A stretch of DNA of 64,000 bases from positions 19,753,850 through 19,817,849 of the forward strand of contig NC_088304.1 of assembly GCF_032854445.1 (NCBI RefSeq). Direction: 5' to 3'. Positions 11,501 to 20,281 of this stretch are shown here, one piece after another. The DNA comes from Liolophura sinensis. Lineage: Eukaryota > Mollusca > Polyplacophora > Chitonida > Chitonidae. The number at the start of each line of letters is the position of its first letter. Within the stretch, counting starts at the first letter, position 1. The notes under the pieces are model-generated. The model made no database searches. It worked only from the letters and a program-made list of their open reading frames with translations, and had not been told where the DNA came from. A program made the translations under genes and the position numbers.

Positions 11501-12040
11501 TAAGGTGAACCCTAAAACAATAAGGTGAATCCTAAAACAATAAGGGGGACGAGAAAACAGTAATGTGGTTGACATTAAACATGGCTAAAACAGGTAAGTG
11601 GACGCTAAACAGTAAGGTTGACCCTAAAACAGTAAAGTGGACCTTAAAACAGTTGGTGGACTGAAAACAATAAGGTGCACCATTATTGTGTCATGTGGAC
11701 AGTGTGCATGTGGCTGTTTGCTCTGTCTGAAGACTTGTCTTCCACCAGTATGGTGGACAACTGTGTACATCACTCCCCAGGGAGAGTTCGTCAGCAGCTT
11801 GCCAAAGGTCAGCGGCGTACCCCGGGTACTCTGGTTTGTTCCACCCATAATACTTATCACCATCATATAAGCAGAAAGTGTGGCATAAAAAAACAATGAG
11901 TTATTTTAATATATGAATTACAGAATGATAAAAGTTACGGTTGTTTTCTCTTCTTTGAGCTCTGTGGTGTATTACCACTGATTTCTGTCTTTTTATTTAT
12001 CCAGGATTTTGGCGATGAGGAAGATCCAGATGACAGCTGA
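2167..12040 (+). CDS. GPN3: GPN-loop GTPase 3 (whole coding span, 8 exons)
   Basis: GPN3 is a small GTPase that works with GPN1 in assembly and nuclear import of RNA polymerase II. Coding exons are 2167-2214, 4143-4251, 6581-6668, 7649-7728, 7860-8100, 8988-9087, 10367-10495 and 12005-12040. Every intron is GT-AG and the 831 coding bases join in frame to 276 residues plus stop (human GPN3 is about 284). Visible motifs: P-loop GPAGSGKS (residues 10-17), NLDPAAE (38-44), the diagnostic Gly-Pro-Asn loop in YGPNGG (71-76), G3 DCPGQ (106-110) and the G4-like SKLD (174-177). The start [16 protein letters not shown] matches the family N-terminus. The acidic C-terminus ([11 protein letters not shown]) is shorter than in vertebrates. 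Introns 1, 3, 5 and 6 carry SINEs, and intron 7 carries a large minisatellite. Identification is from family knowledge and near-continuous similarity. Confidence 0.97.
3218..3259 (+). repeat. SINE family B tail fragment
   Basis: GATGTTAAACCCCAAGC-like tail with (CATA)n. It matches the 3' ends of the family B copies at 6,180-6,220 and 9,930-9,976. Confidence 0.5.
3380..3682. repeat. Possible small foldback element in GPN3 intron 1
   Basis: The left edge TTTAAAGAGATATTTGG and the right edge (read on the other strand) CTTAAAGAGACTATGCTGG are inverted relatives with a gap. They enclose about 300 bp of AT-rich DNA. A non-autonomous DNA element is the likely explanation, but the arms are degenerate. 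Confidence 0.35.
3717..3976 (+). repeat. tRNA-derived SINE, family A (near full length)
   Basis: Carries the A-box-like GGCTCAGTTGGTTAGCGCG head, the GAATTCAAGTCC B-box-like segment and the tail GTATAAGTGAAATATTCTTG. It ends in CAATCAAATGAATAAATA. It lies in GPN3 intron 1. Confidence 0.85.
4143..4251 (+). CDS. GPN3: GPN3 coding exon 2
   Basis: Begins after TTTGATTTGCAG with Ser17-Thr18 of the P-loop and includes NLDPAAE. It ends one base into Asp53, at a GTATTG donor. Confidence 0.95.
4467..5432. mobile_element. Putative non-autonomous DNA transposon in GPN3 intron 2
   Basis: The left end reads TACTGTAAAGTAATTA and continues through AATTTTCGCG. The right end, on the opposite strand, reads TACTGTAAACTACTTATCA and later AATTAATTTTCGCG. 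The inverted ends enclose about 965 bp with no transposase ORF. Target-site duplication was not resolved. Confidence 0.4.
5978..6220 (+). repeat. Second tRNA-like SINE, family B
   Basis: Contains GTTGATCCTGGGTC, CGCTTGGCGCTCAGCA and the tail GTTAAGTACGATGTTAAACC followed by (CACT)n. Related copies lie at 9,708, 34,195 and 52,222. It lies in GPN3 intron 2. Confidence 0.65.
6300..6545 (+). repeat. Dispersed repeat, copy 1 (pairs with 26,930)
   Basis: Shares an ordered series of words with 26,930-27,155: 'ATTTTGTCCATGAC', 'TTTAGAAAG', 'TTTCAGCACCA', 'TTTGCCTC', 'AATGCGCTTTTG' and 'TCATTTAGGGTA'. The family is unnamed by me. Confidence 0.55.
6581..6668 (+). CDS. GPN3: GPN3 coding exon 3 (GPN loop)
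   Basis: Follows CTACTTACAG and carries the YGPNGG loop that defines the family. It ends two bases into Glu82, at GTGAGT. Confidence 0.95.
7100..7328 (-). repeat. tRNA-derived SINE, family A
   Basis: A full-length antisense copy in GPN3 intron 3. The tail (TTTATTTGAGGGGTGTTTCA) comes first on the + strand and the tRNA-like head ends near 7,328. Confidence 0.8.
7649..7728 (+). CDS. GPN3: GPN3 coding exon 4
   Basis: Follows a T/C-rich tract ending in CAG. It encodes [12 protein letters not shown] through DCP of the G3 motif and ends at GTAAGA. Confidence 0.95.
7860..8100 (+). CDS. GPN3: GPN3 coding exon 5
   Basis: The longest exon. It starts with the Gly of DCPGQIEL and includes [12 protein letters not shown] and the G4-like NIMSKLDLL. 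The donor is GTAGGT. Intron 4 before it is only 131 bp. Confidence 0.95.
8287..8545 (+). repeat. SINE family A interrupted by a TA microsatellite
   Basis: A diverged head starts near 8,287 and AATGACCCAGGAG is visible. An uninterrupted (TA)n of about 45 bases (8,453-8,500) sits where the tail normally begins, followed by AAACACCAATCAAATAAATA. It lies in GPN3 intron 5. Confidence 0.75.
8988..9087 (+). CDS. GPN3: GPN3 coding exon 6
   Basis: Follows CATTTTCACAG and encodes [17 protein letters not shown] through AVIAQM. It ends in phase 0 at GTAAGC. Confidence 0.93.
9419..9627 (+). repeat. SINE family A, 5' part plus an inverted fragment
   Basis: The head to GTTTCCCCCGGGCTCTG (9,419-9,594) is in sense. 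It is followed by CTGGCAGACCTTCCCACGTA (9,600-9,619), the reverse complement of the element's own middle. The normal tail is missing. It lies in GPN3 intron 6. Confidence 0.7.
9708..9976 (+). repeat. SINE family B, near full length
   Basis: GTGGCCTAATGGTTAGGTGG (A-box-like) and GGGATCAAACC (B-box-like) give a tRNA-like head. CGCTTGGCGCTCCGCACTG and the ACGATGTTAAACCCCAAGC tail follow, ending in (CATA)n. Confidence 0.7.
10367..10495 (+). CDS. GPN3: GPN3 coding exon 7
   Basis: Follows TTTTGGACAG and encodes [19 protein letters not shown] through [12 protein letters not shown], a strongly conserved C-terminal stretch. The donor is GTAAGC and the minisatellite starts directly after it. Confidence 0.95.
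10505..11690 (+). repeat. Minisatellite with a 152-bp higher-order unit (GPN3 intron 7)
   Basis: The basic unit is close to ACAATAAGGTGAACCCTAAA, repeated more than 50 times with variants. The marker CAGTAAGCCAAAC recurs at 10,898, 11,042, 11,194 and 11,346, spacings of 144, 152 and 152. Blocks have therefore been amplified as higher-order units. Long - strand ORFs across it are by-products. Confidence 0.95.
12005..12040 (+). CDS. GPN3: GPN3 coding exon 8 (C-terminus and stop)
   Basis: Follows TTTATTTATCCAG and encodes the acidic end [11 protein letters not shown], then TGA. It is in phase with exon 7. Confidence 0.88.
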   Translation, partial: DFGDEEDPDDS

Positions 12041-12258
12041 CCCCACACCGAGGATGCTGTCAGAAACAACATGTGTTACCATGGTTACCCCTGAAAACAT
12101 GTACTGTATCCCATGAACAGGCGGTCATTTATTGTGCATATTAGTGAAGAGAAGGACCCTAAGGACAGTTGACTCCATTTCTTAGGATGCTGTGAGCATC
12201 AACACACGTAACCATGGTGATCCATGATAACATTGTGACTGCTTAGCAGTGTCATTAG

Positions 12259-12345
12259 CTCTCCGGCCATATGTGGGAAGGTCTTGCAACAACTTGCGGA
12301 TGGTTGTGGTTATGGTTGTGGCTTCTCCCAAGCTCTGTCAGGTTT
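12259..12345 (+). repeat. SINE family A fragment
   Basis: The middle part only, CTCTCCGGCC to CTGTCAGG. It lies directly before another copy in the same orientation, downstream of GPN3. Confidence 0.65.
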
Positions 12346-12541
12346 CGGGGCCTCTGTGGCTCAGTTGTTTAGCGCGCTATCCCCTCCAGCCATAAGTGGG
12401 AAGATCTGTCAGTAACTTGCAGAAGGTCGTGCGTTTCCCCTGGGCTGTGCCCGGTTTCCTCCCACCATAACACTGGCTGCCGTTGTATAAGTGGAATATT
12501 CTTGAGTGCGGCGTAAAACACCAACCAAATAAATAAATAAA
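12346..12541 (+). repeat. SINE family A with an internal deletion
   Basis: The head runs CTCTGTGGCTCAGTTGTTTA and then jumps to CCCCTCCAGCC, losing about 100 bp. The tail ends in CCAACCAAATAAATAAATAA. Confidence 0.8.
12528..12533 (+). terminator. First poly(A) signal after the GPN3 stop, supplied by a SINE
   Basis: AATAAA in the SINE tail is the first canonical signal after the GPN3 stop. I see no AATAAA or ATTAAA in 12,041-12,527. GT-rich DNA (TGTTTGTTTGG near 12,600) follows. Use is inferred. Confidence 0.45.
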
Positions 12542-13344
12542 TTGTAGGTTCATCACTAGAGTCCACTGTGATGAAACTCTTTCAGTCAGTTCTGGTAGCT
12601 GTTTGTTTGGACTGACCCCTTTCATTATGGCACTCCAACATGGTAAACAGTGGCTTATGTTTTCAAAGGTGGTTAGAACATTATTTCTGGCAAAATTTCC
12701 TTTTTCCTAGTGAAGAGATGTTCATTTTTGTAGCTTTCTATCCCTGACCTAAAATAGGCCTCTCAGCTGGTAGGAAGTCTTTATTTACATTTATATTTAA
12801 AAGTAGATCCATGCACCGAGGAGACTTGACGTTGACTGTAATTCAGTTCGCCGTCTGATTCGTAAGATGACAGTTTGATCATTTGTATATTTATGCAAAT
12901 AACACAAAAATATTAAAATTTTTCCATTTGGGATGGAAAACTTATAACCCCAAATAATTCAGTATTGTTGTTAATGTACAGGAAATTCTGCTTGGAAATG
13001 TCTTTCTCAGAAGCCATTGTTTTATCACTTATGATGATTGGCTGGATGTAATAGATCTTAATGCTATATGCTTACGTATGCTTGGGGATTTTGCTCATAC
13101 TTAGCAACGTTTCAGTCATATGGCGATGAGGAGTAATTTGGTGGAGGCATAATATGTCTACAGGCAGGGAAAGTATATGCCGCCAAAGTGCTTCCACCAG
13201 TGAAATACCCTGCCGAAGACACCACACATGACACCCCACCCAGTGACATTATACTGACACCCTACCCAGTCGCATTATACTGACACTGGGCCAACCAGTC
13301 ATGTTTCCTTGTTCTAACATCTCAGTACTGAGTGACGGCTGCAA
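12542..13344. other. Non-coding convergent intergenic DNA, part 1
   Basis: No gene is visible; the stretch is AT-rich with only short ORFs. It may include distal GPN3 3' UTR. Confidence 0.5.
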
Positions 13345-13441
13345 GGTACGTTTTCAAAGTCTTTGGTATGGCCCCACCCATGTTTGATCCCAGGGTCTCC
13401 AGACTTCAAGGTGGGTGCTCTGACCAGTAGACCACAGAAGC
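13345..13441 (-). repeat. SINE family B head, antisense
   Basis: On the - strand it reads GCTTCTGTGGTCTACTGGTC, then GGGATCAAACATGGG and GGCCATACCAAAGAC. These match the family B copy near 9,710-9,795. Confidence 0.55.
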
Positions 13442-13698
13442 TATCTCTTAATGTTATAAAAGGTGTGTAAATGCATGTACACTGCAGTTAAACCCATTGT
13501 GATATAAATGTTGGGGGTTTTTGTCTTTCCTTTGGGCAATAACAGTTCTGAAAGCACAAAATTGTGTGTGCCAATTTCCTTATAAGGAAATCTTTTGCAA
13601 TCTTGGTTAAGGATAATAGCTTGAGTTCCATATTTGTGGACACACAGAATTCCGGGTTAGGAGATACAGTATATCTTGGTGGTAATCCAAGACTGAAG

Positions 13699-13825
13699 CA
13701 TGGTTTCATGAAGCACTCTTAATGTTACGTTCACTTAACTACCAAGCAACCAATACTGTAGGCATTACGTCGTCATGGTAGTTGTGAGCTTGTAACGTTA
13801 AAGAGAGCGTTATGAAACTGGACCC
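13699..13825. mobile_element. Foldback element (MITE), about 127 bp
   Basis: The left end is ATGGTTTCATGAAGCACTCT and the right end, in reverse complement, is GGGTCCAGTTTCATAACGCT. The internal GTCATGGTAGTT is shared with the cleaner copy at 34,368-34,495. Confidence 0.6.
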
Positions 13826-14084
13826 AGGAGTTTTTTTTTTCAGTGATTCTTAAACTATTTTTCAGGCAAGACACAGATCCATACTTTTCTTTTACGTTAG
13901 ATATAATACCTAGCAGTGCCTGTTGTACCTTTTTTGGTACTTGTATGATTAACGGCAGCCATGCAGTAGTGCGAGAATTTGTGCATAAAGCTGTCATGAA
14001 GGTTTGCACTCTAATAGTGCCTTGTAGTTTATTATTTTGATGGAACACCGCAAGCTTGTTGGCCATTGGCCATTCCATCAAAAA

Positions 14085-15976
14085 AAGTCCTTAAAGGTTG
14101 AAGATTTATAGTCTACAGTTATTTCAGCAGAAGCTTGCCACAGACTCGGTAACACAACGAAGACAGCGACGACGAACTACAGCTCATTATCTTCAGTATA
14201 ATAATCCTTTAATTCATCATAACAATCGGTCAATCAGATTTGTGTGGGACACACCTGTGAGATAATACAGAGGTGTTTGTAACAGAGAACACAACTATAC
14301 AGATGACGTGAAAGTACATCACAAGTGTTACAGGAATGCATATCACAACAGAACCTATAGGAGGTTCTCATGGATTATGAGAGCCCGTCCAAAGACAGCT
14401 GCAGTTGCAGAATTTTCTACACGACATTTCAGGCCACAATTACCATGTACCTGAATTTATTTGCATGAAGTTATGCTGTAGGTTTTAACATATACAGTGT
14501 ATATGCATTGAGAAACTTATCTCAACCTAAAACAATTATATATATATTATGGACACTGGAAATGGTATGTTTAAGCCCAATATAGATATTCCAAGGGAAA
14601 GTAAGAAAAACAACACGTATCTGACGTGGTTATATGTGAAAAGGCTTAAAATTGAAGAGGTGCATGTAAATCCATCCTCTTCGCTTTCCCACAGTCATCT
14701 GCAAGTGCTATCTGGATTTTTTACTAGAGATTGGAGTCAATATCATGTCATCCAACAATATTTTGAATAAATTTGATAAACTGCAGGTTTACTCTGCTTC
14801 TGGTAAAAGCTACTATTCATTACTGAAACAGACCATCCCAATAGAGGAGTCCCAGTTCAACCGCTCTAATCCCTAAAGTTAAATAAAGTCTTTGGTATCA
14901 TGTGACTTGTTGAAAATGTTAGGCAACTATTTTTTATCGCACTGTAACATTTGATTACTGTAACATGGGTGTGTGAAAAAAAAGGTTTCACACAAGGTAC
15001 TTCACAGCAGATGAAAAATGGCGAATTTTGAGGAGCTGAACATTTGTGAATTTCAGGAGTCCTTAAATAGGAAAGATGAGTCATTTGTGCCTCCTGAACA
15101 CGGTAAGACAGGTGATTAAAGATTCAGCAGTTGCTTAAGAATTTTGCCAAGTCACATGATACCATGAGACTGTTTTTACCTTTAACGACGAAAGAGCTTG
15201 AACTCAAAACCCATTACAGAAACAAACAGCTAATTGCATTCAATTTTCGAAGGACACTTACAAACTACATGTACAGGCTACATGTTTTATTTACCTGTCC
15301 CTTCTGTCTTTGTGAGTCTGCACAAGTCTTATCACAGACTGTCAGCAGATCGCAATGTAGTACACAAGCACACCCTTGCTTACTACATGTACAGTAACAC
15401 ATTTCCTCAGTCAAATATTACGTTAAAAGTATCTGCAGGTCTTTCATTATACTCAAATCTGCAGGTCTTTCATTATACAAGTACATTGTCAGTGTGTTTT
15501 AGATATTGTTTTAAAAGGGCAAATACAAACCTGCATTCGTTAGTGTCAGTTCATGTCCTCATGCAAGAATAAGCCCAGTCCTAACCTACATGTACCTGTT
15601 GACATTTCGTGGGAACACAAGATAAAACTGATTATTAGGCTTTCACACGAGCATAAAACACAACAGAATCAAACGGCAGTGGCATATTATAAACATGTAA
15701 GCACACGCTTTACAATTAGAACTGGACAGGATTAAAAAAAAAACTGTGTACTATATGCTCTAGGTTAAGATAAGTATTGATAACAAATGTGACTGATTAG
15801 GTGCATTGAACGCATGTGTACAGTAGTAAAAATCACAAACCAATAGAAATTTGTTGCAGGTTGACTGACAGATGACATGTAAATACAAAGAACAATACAT
15901 GTATGTTCACATCTTGCAGGTTGCTGCCTTAAGAGAGTCGCACTGATGAAAATTGCATACACTTTAATCATTAGAC

Positions 15977-16007
<31 letters not shown>

Positions 16008-16620
16008 TTTAAGCTGGAAGTGTGTTACCTCCAACAGGATTAAAATCTTGAAAGTTCTACACAAAAGTTTTATTACAGTTAATAATAAATGAAAGACAGA
16101 CAGACTGCTGTCAGCATGGGAATTCTGTTCAGCAAATTGAACCTGTCATAAAACTAGTAGGTTCAAAGATATTGTTGGCAAATACTGAACTACATTATCA
16201 AATGTGGCAGGGTTTCTTAGAATTGTAAAATATTAGTGGTCATAAATGTATTCATCAGGGCTTCTATGTCATGTACCACACAAAATATGAAAGATGGCAT
16301 TTGCACCACTGACAAGTTTGAACATAACCCACTTACAGCATGACCTAGTACATGATATGGCTCTCTGATGCCACCTACCAACAGAACAGCAAGATTTTGA
16401 AATCTGGGGGTCTCAGTTATTTCTCCTATCTTTATTGTATCAGTTACATGTTCATATCCATGAATATTCTAGAATAATCATTCCAATTTCATATTCACCC
16501 TAATTTTGTGCTAAGAATTGTGACCTACATGCATAATTTTACATCATCTTCAAACTTCATCCCAATTGTTTACCATGAATTGTTACTGGTACCTTTGTTT
16601 AACCAATCTCAATTCATATT
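14085..16620. other. Non-coding convergent intergenic DNA, part 2
   Basis: No gene is recognised. ORFs of 60-110 codons here show no motif or splice context. A poly(T) run lies at about 15,979-16,000. Confidence 0.5.
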
Positions 16621-16624
16621 TTTG

Positions 16625-16712
16625 AAATGATGTCATAGCCGTTCTGAGCCAATCATCTGCATGCTCTTTAGTCATGTGACTAGAGTACTGGAATTGAAAA
16701 GAAACCAAATTT
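16625..16712 (+). repeat. Dispersed repeat, copy 1 (pairs with 56,775)
   Basis: GATGTCATAGCCGTTCTGAG, AGCCAATCATC and CTAGAGTACTGGA recur in order at 56,775-56,855. The family is not recognised. Confidence 0.5.
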
Positions 16713-16817
16713 AACCCATAACAGATAGGCCTCAGAATAAAATTTGAGCATGAATAATGAAAAAAATGTAGATTTTATGTAAGAAGTGGACTTTTAGCTT
16801 GTTGGTTCTCAGTACCA

Positions 16818-17078
16818 ACAAACCACATGCATGCCAGAGAAATGATTGGCTGCCAGACATACATGTAACAGTTCTACAGCTACACTACAGCACTGAGGAA
16901 ACAAACCACATGTATGCCAGAGAAATGACTGTCTACCAGAGATACATGTAACAGTTCTACAGCTACACTACAGCACTGAGGAAACAAACCACATGTATGC
17001 CAGAGAAATGACTGGCTTCCAGATATACATGTAACAGTTCCATAGCTACACTACAGCACTGAGGAAACAAACCATGTC
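16818..17078 (+). repeat. Tandem repeat, 83-bp unit, three copies
   Basis: Copies begin near 16,818, 16,901 and 16,984 with ACAAACCACATGTATGCCAG and end ACAGCACTGAGGAA. A fourth begins at 17,067 and decays. Confidence 0.92.
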
Positions 17079-17089
17079 GAAAGATCAAT

Positions 17090-18274
17090 TATCCCCTGGC
17101 ATATCCTACATACAAAGCAAACAGACGTATCAAAATGCGCATGCACGCCACAATGGTGTTATCAATGTGTATTTATACTTTGTAGCCCACAAGTACACAC
17201 CCAAACACTAACCCTTCCCTAACTACACTAAAAAAACAAATCTAAATGTAACCTTACAAAAAATGTATCACCTTCTTTCGATGGCAATTTTTCATAGCTT
17301 TTCTCACAAATCTTCTCCCTTACAGCATTAGAAAAAGCTACCAGAAACTGGTTTTGCAACAAAGCCAAAAAAACATAAAATAAAATAAAACTGAAGCCTG
17401 ACAGCACTTGTCCCCTGAGTAGACAAGAACAGTCAAAACCAAAACAGAAATAAATCACATTTTCAAACAGGTTCAGCACATGACTCTTCATCCAGCCTTT
17501 TCATTTCTGTTTTTAAAATTCATATATTTGTGTATATTTAACCAAAAGCTACAGTCCCAGAGTTTGGATTGCTATAAAATAATACTAATTCAAATAAAAT
17601 AACTTTATTTCCTTAAAAATTCTTAGTTTTGATACGGAGAAGTTCCATACTGACCCAACCATTTATTTTTTACACAAAGGGGGTATATGACATGCCGACT
17701 GCTTGAAAGTGGAGAAAAATATTCAAGAGTAGTACAAAACTGTCAAATTTGCACATGGCCCCTTTCTACAGGATTCTACATTCCATAGGAAAATATCTAC
17801 GCCATTTTCTAAAGAAAATACACACATATATACATGTATAAATATTAAAATACATGTACAAATATTAAAATACAAGTATTGATTGACCCCCCCAGTGCTA
17901 GTACTTGCGCCATACCAGTACTTGAAATATACATGGATGTCCATGCTATTAAGGCTTGTACATTAGTTTAATTAAAAATTTAATTAAAATTTAATTATCA
18001 AAAGACATCTTCGACTTGATTCAAAGATGTTCTTGGCATCTTGAGGTGCCCAGGTGTGATGTGTCAAACTCTGGTTGTCAATTCAAAAGTCTCATTTACC
18101 TTAGATTAACATCAATATATATTCCCACTCATGGACTGGTTCAAACCCAAAAGTCACTTGCATTTTACATGTATGTACCCTGCAATGCTTTCATAACCAA
18201 CCTGACAATAGCGACAGTGTAATAATGGAGATGTAAAATGTTTTCTGTGATGGACATGTTAAACGATGAAGGTG
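17090..18274. other. Probable PPM1D 3' UTR and flank
   Basis: No ORF of interest is visible. On the - strand, three ATTAAA hexamers lie 280-308 nt past the PPM1D stop (17,967-17,995). AATAAA occurs at 17,662-17,667 and 17,604-17,609. Any of these could set the 3' end. Confidence 0.4.
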
Positions 18275-20281
18275 TCAGCTGTGGCGTCCACGCACCGCTG
18301 TATGACGAACGCGCTTTGTGGACATTGTATCAGGGGTGGTGCTGTCAGCCTTGCGTTTCACACCCACCAAGCTGCGTAATACTCTCACCGGCGTAGCTGA
18401 AGAGTCAGTATGACTCCTGGTTCTCACTAGACTTTTGCTAAAGGGGTTCAATCGCGTCTGTGCCACGTTTGATCGCACATTCGAAGCGGATTTAGAGCGC
18501 TGATGACCTCTGACAGTTTGACTATTGATCGCCATGGGGGATTTATGTCTCGCCACTCGGCGTCTAAGCTCTGAGGAAGAGTTGTTGATCTGCTCCTTGC
18601 CCGTCAGTTGCAAATTTTCAGGCGAAGTCAGACATTTCACTCGACTCCTACTAATTTTATAGCTTCCCACGAATCCTTTAGGAGAGTTTCGTGTTTTCAC
18701 AGAGGTAACAACGCAGTTCTGTTCACAGTTTTTGTTTTTCAGCACCTTACCTATAGGAATATTTCCTACGGAGTTCGAGCGCTTTCTGTCCATCTCAGAA
18801 ACACTGACTTCTGCCGCTGGTGACAATGGCTCCTCACCTCCTTTTGTAGTCAGCACGTTTGTCAAACTCAAACTTCTCTGTCTGAAATCAGGCAAATCTT
18901 CTATGTCTCCTTCAGCTGTTGCGCCCGGCGCTTTAAGAGCTTGCTGTCCTTTCAGCTTCTTCAGTTTGCGCTGCGTTGCCCTGTTAGTCAACCATTTTGC
19001 CCAGCCACACTTCCCACTGGAGGAGTTCGAACAGGATGGCATCGACACCTCCCCGAGAAATCGCGACTGTCGAAATTCGGACGTGGTCGGCAGAGCCTTG
19101 TGTTTCGGCTTGCTCTTCTGTTTCCCAGACCTCTTGTGTTTCTTCATCAAGTACTCTCTAATGATGGTTACATTGAACCTCTTGGTTTTGCTGATGATCG
19201 GTGGGTCAGTATCCCGGAGCTTTGAGGCCATGCTTACCGTCACACTGTCTTCAGGCTTTTTCTTCATCAGGTACTCTCTCACTATTTCCACCTTGTCACC
19301 TGGGTTGCCAGGCAACAGCATCTTGGGTTTATGCCTGACCTCGGGAGAAGGCGGTGACGTTAAATATTCACGAACAATCTTCACAGCAGGCTTGCCTGTA
19401 AATGGATTAATTCTCTGCGGGGAGTCGGGAGTTTCTAAAAAAGGTGAGGCTAAGAGAGGAGAGTCGAGACACGTTGATAATTTCTGTGGAGATCCACCTA
19501 GCTTCTTTACCTGCAACTTCTGAAGTTTACTTCCGCTTCCACACCCACTAAATGCCGTCACATTGGCCTCTGTGTCTTTACACTCCTCGTCCATCTGCAA
19601 ACTGGACGGAGGGGTGCTGGAGAATGTCATGAAAGATGGCTGAGATCTCAGCAGAGGAATCGTCGGTTTGGAATTCAGCGGCGATTTGAAATTCATTTGC
19701 AAATTCTCCTCCATGATGGACCTCTCGATGTCATCCAGATCGCCATTGCCCAACTGAACACCGCTGAAAGTTTTAAGTGGCGACATGCTGCTGTCTATCA
19801 CGATCTCTGAGCCAATGGCAGGCAGACACGAGTTGGACACTATACTCAGATCTCCGTCCACTTCATCGTAATCCTCCTCCATTGGCTCATACATGTACGG
19901 CTGGATACCGTCGCGCTTCAAGGAGGCACTCTTTGGTGTTGGAGGTAGGTTGACTTCCACTGCGTTAATAATAGGTGTAGGAGCATTACGATCTGGCTCA
20001 AGGTCAATATCTGGGCTCTCAAGGTCATCTGAGTCAGGAGTCAAAGGTAAAGATGGGGACACATTTCCATTGGCTCTGTCCTTTGGGCAGTTCAGATTGA
20101 TCCTTGTGAGGTGCTCTTCGCGTTTTTTGCGTAGCTGGAGCCAGCGACTAGGCCCCAGGGGGTCAATCATGACCACCATGGAGCTTGTGTTGTCAGCACG
20201 CATCATCTTTGACTTCCACTTATGCAGGGCCAGTCTGACCAATTTCTCAGACACATTCACCCAGTGGTTCAACTCGACACT
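18275..20281 (-). CDS. PPM1D: PPM1D coding exon 5 (end of catalytic domain and long tail)
   Basis: Follows TTTTGTTGTAG. It encodes [37 protein letters not shown] and then 630 further tail residues to the stop at 18,275. Tail landmarks are (I/V)REYL motifs near residues 586-592, 617-626 and 657-666, and a basic run near 665-680. No intron interrupts these 2,007 bases. Confidence 0.95.
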   Translation of the reverse strand, partial: SVELNHWVNVSEKLVRLALHKWKSKMMRADNTSSMVVMIDPLGPSRWLQLRKKREEHLTRINLNCPKDRANGNVSPSLPLTPDSDDLESPDIDLEPDRNAPTPIINAVEVNLPPTPKSASLKRDGIQPYMYEPMEEDYDEVDGDLSIVSNSCLPAIGSEIVIDSSMSPLKTFSGVQLGNGDLDDIERSIMEENLQMNFKSPLNSKPTIPLLRSQPSFMTFSSTPPSSLQMDEECKDTEANVTAFSGCGSGSKLQKLQVKKLGGSPQKLSTCLDSPLLASPFLETPDSPQRINPFTGKPAVKIVREYLTSPPSPEVRHKPKMLLPGNPGDKVEIVREYLMKKKPEDSVTVSMASKLRDTDPPIISKTKRFNVTIIREYLMKKHKRSGKQKSKPKHKALPTTSEFRQSRFLGEVSMPSCSNSSSGKCGWAKWLTNRATQRKLKKLKGQQALKAPGATAEGDIEDLPDFRQRSLSLTNVLTTKGGEEPLSPAAEVSVSEMDRKRSNSVGNIPIGKVLKNKNCEQNCVVTSVKTRNSPKGFVGSYKISRSRVKCLTSPENLQLTGKEQINNSSSELRRRVARHKSPMAINSQTVRGHQRSKSASNVRSNVAQTRLNPFSKSLVRTRSHTDSSATPVRVLRSLVGVKRKADSTTPDTMSTKRVRHTAVRGRHS

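Noticed and set aside
18732..19523. 263-codon + strand ORF
   Set aside because: It lies exactly antisense to PPM1D exon 5, whose frame has family identity. It has no domain signs and is a shadow.
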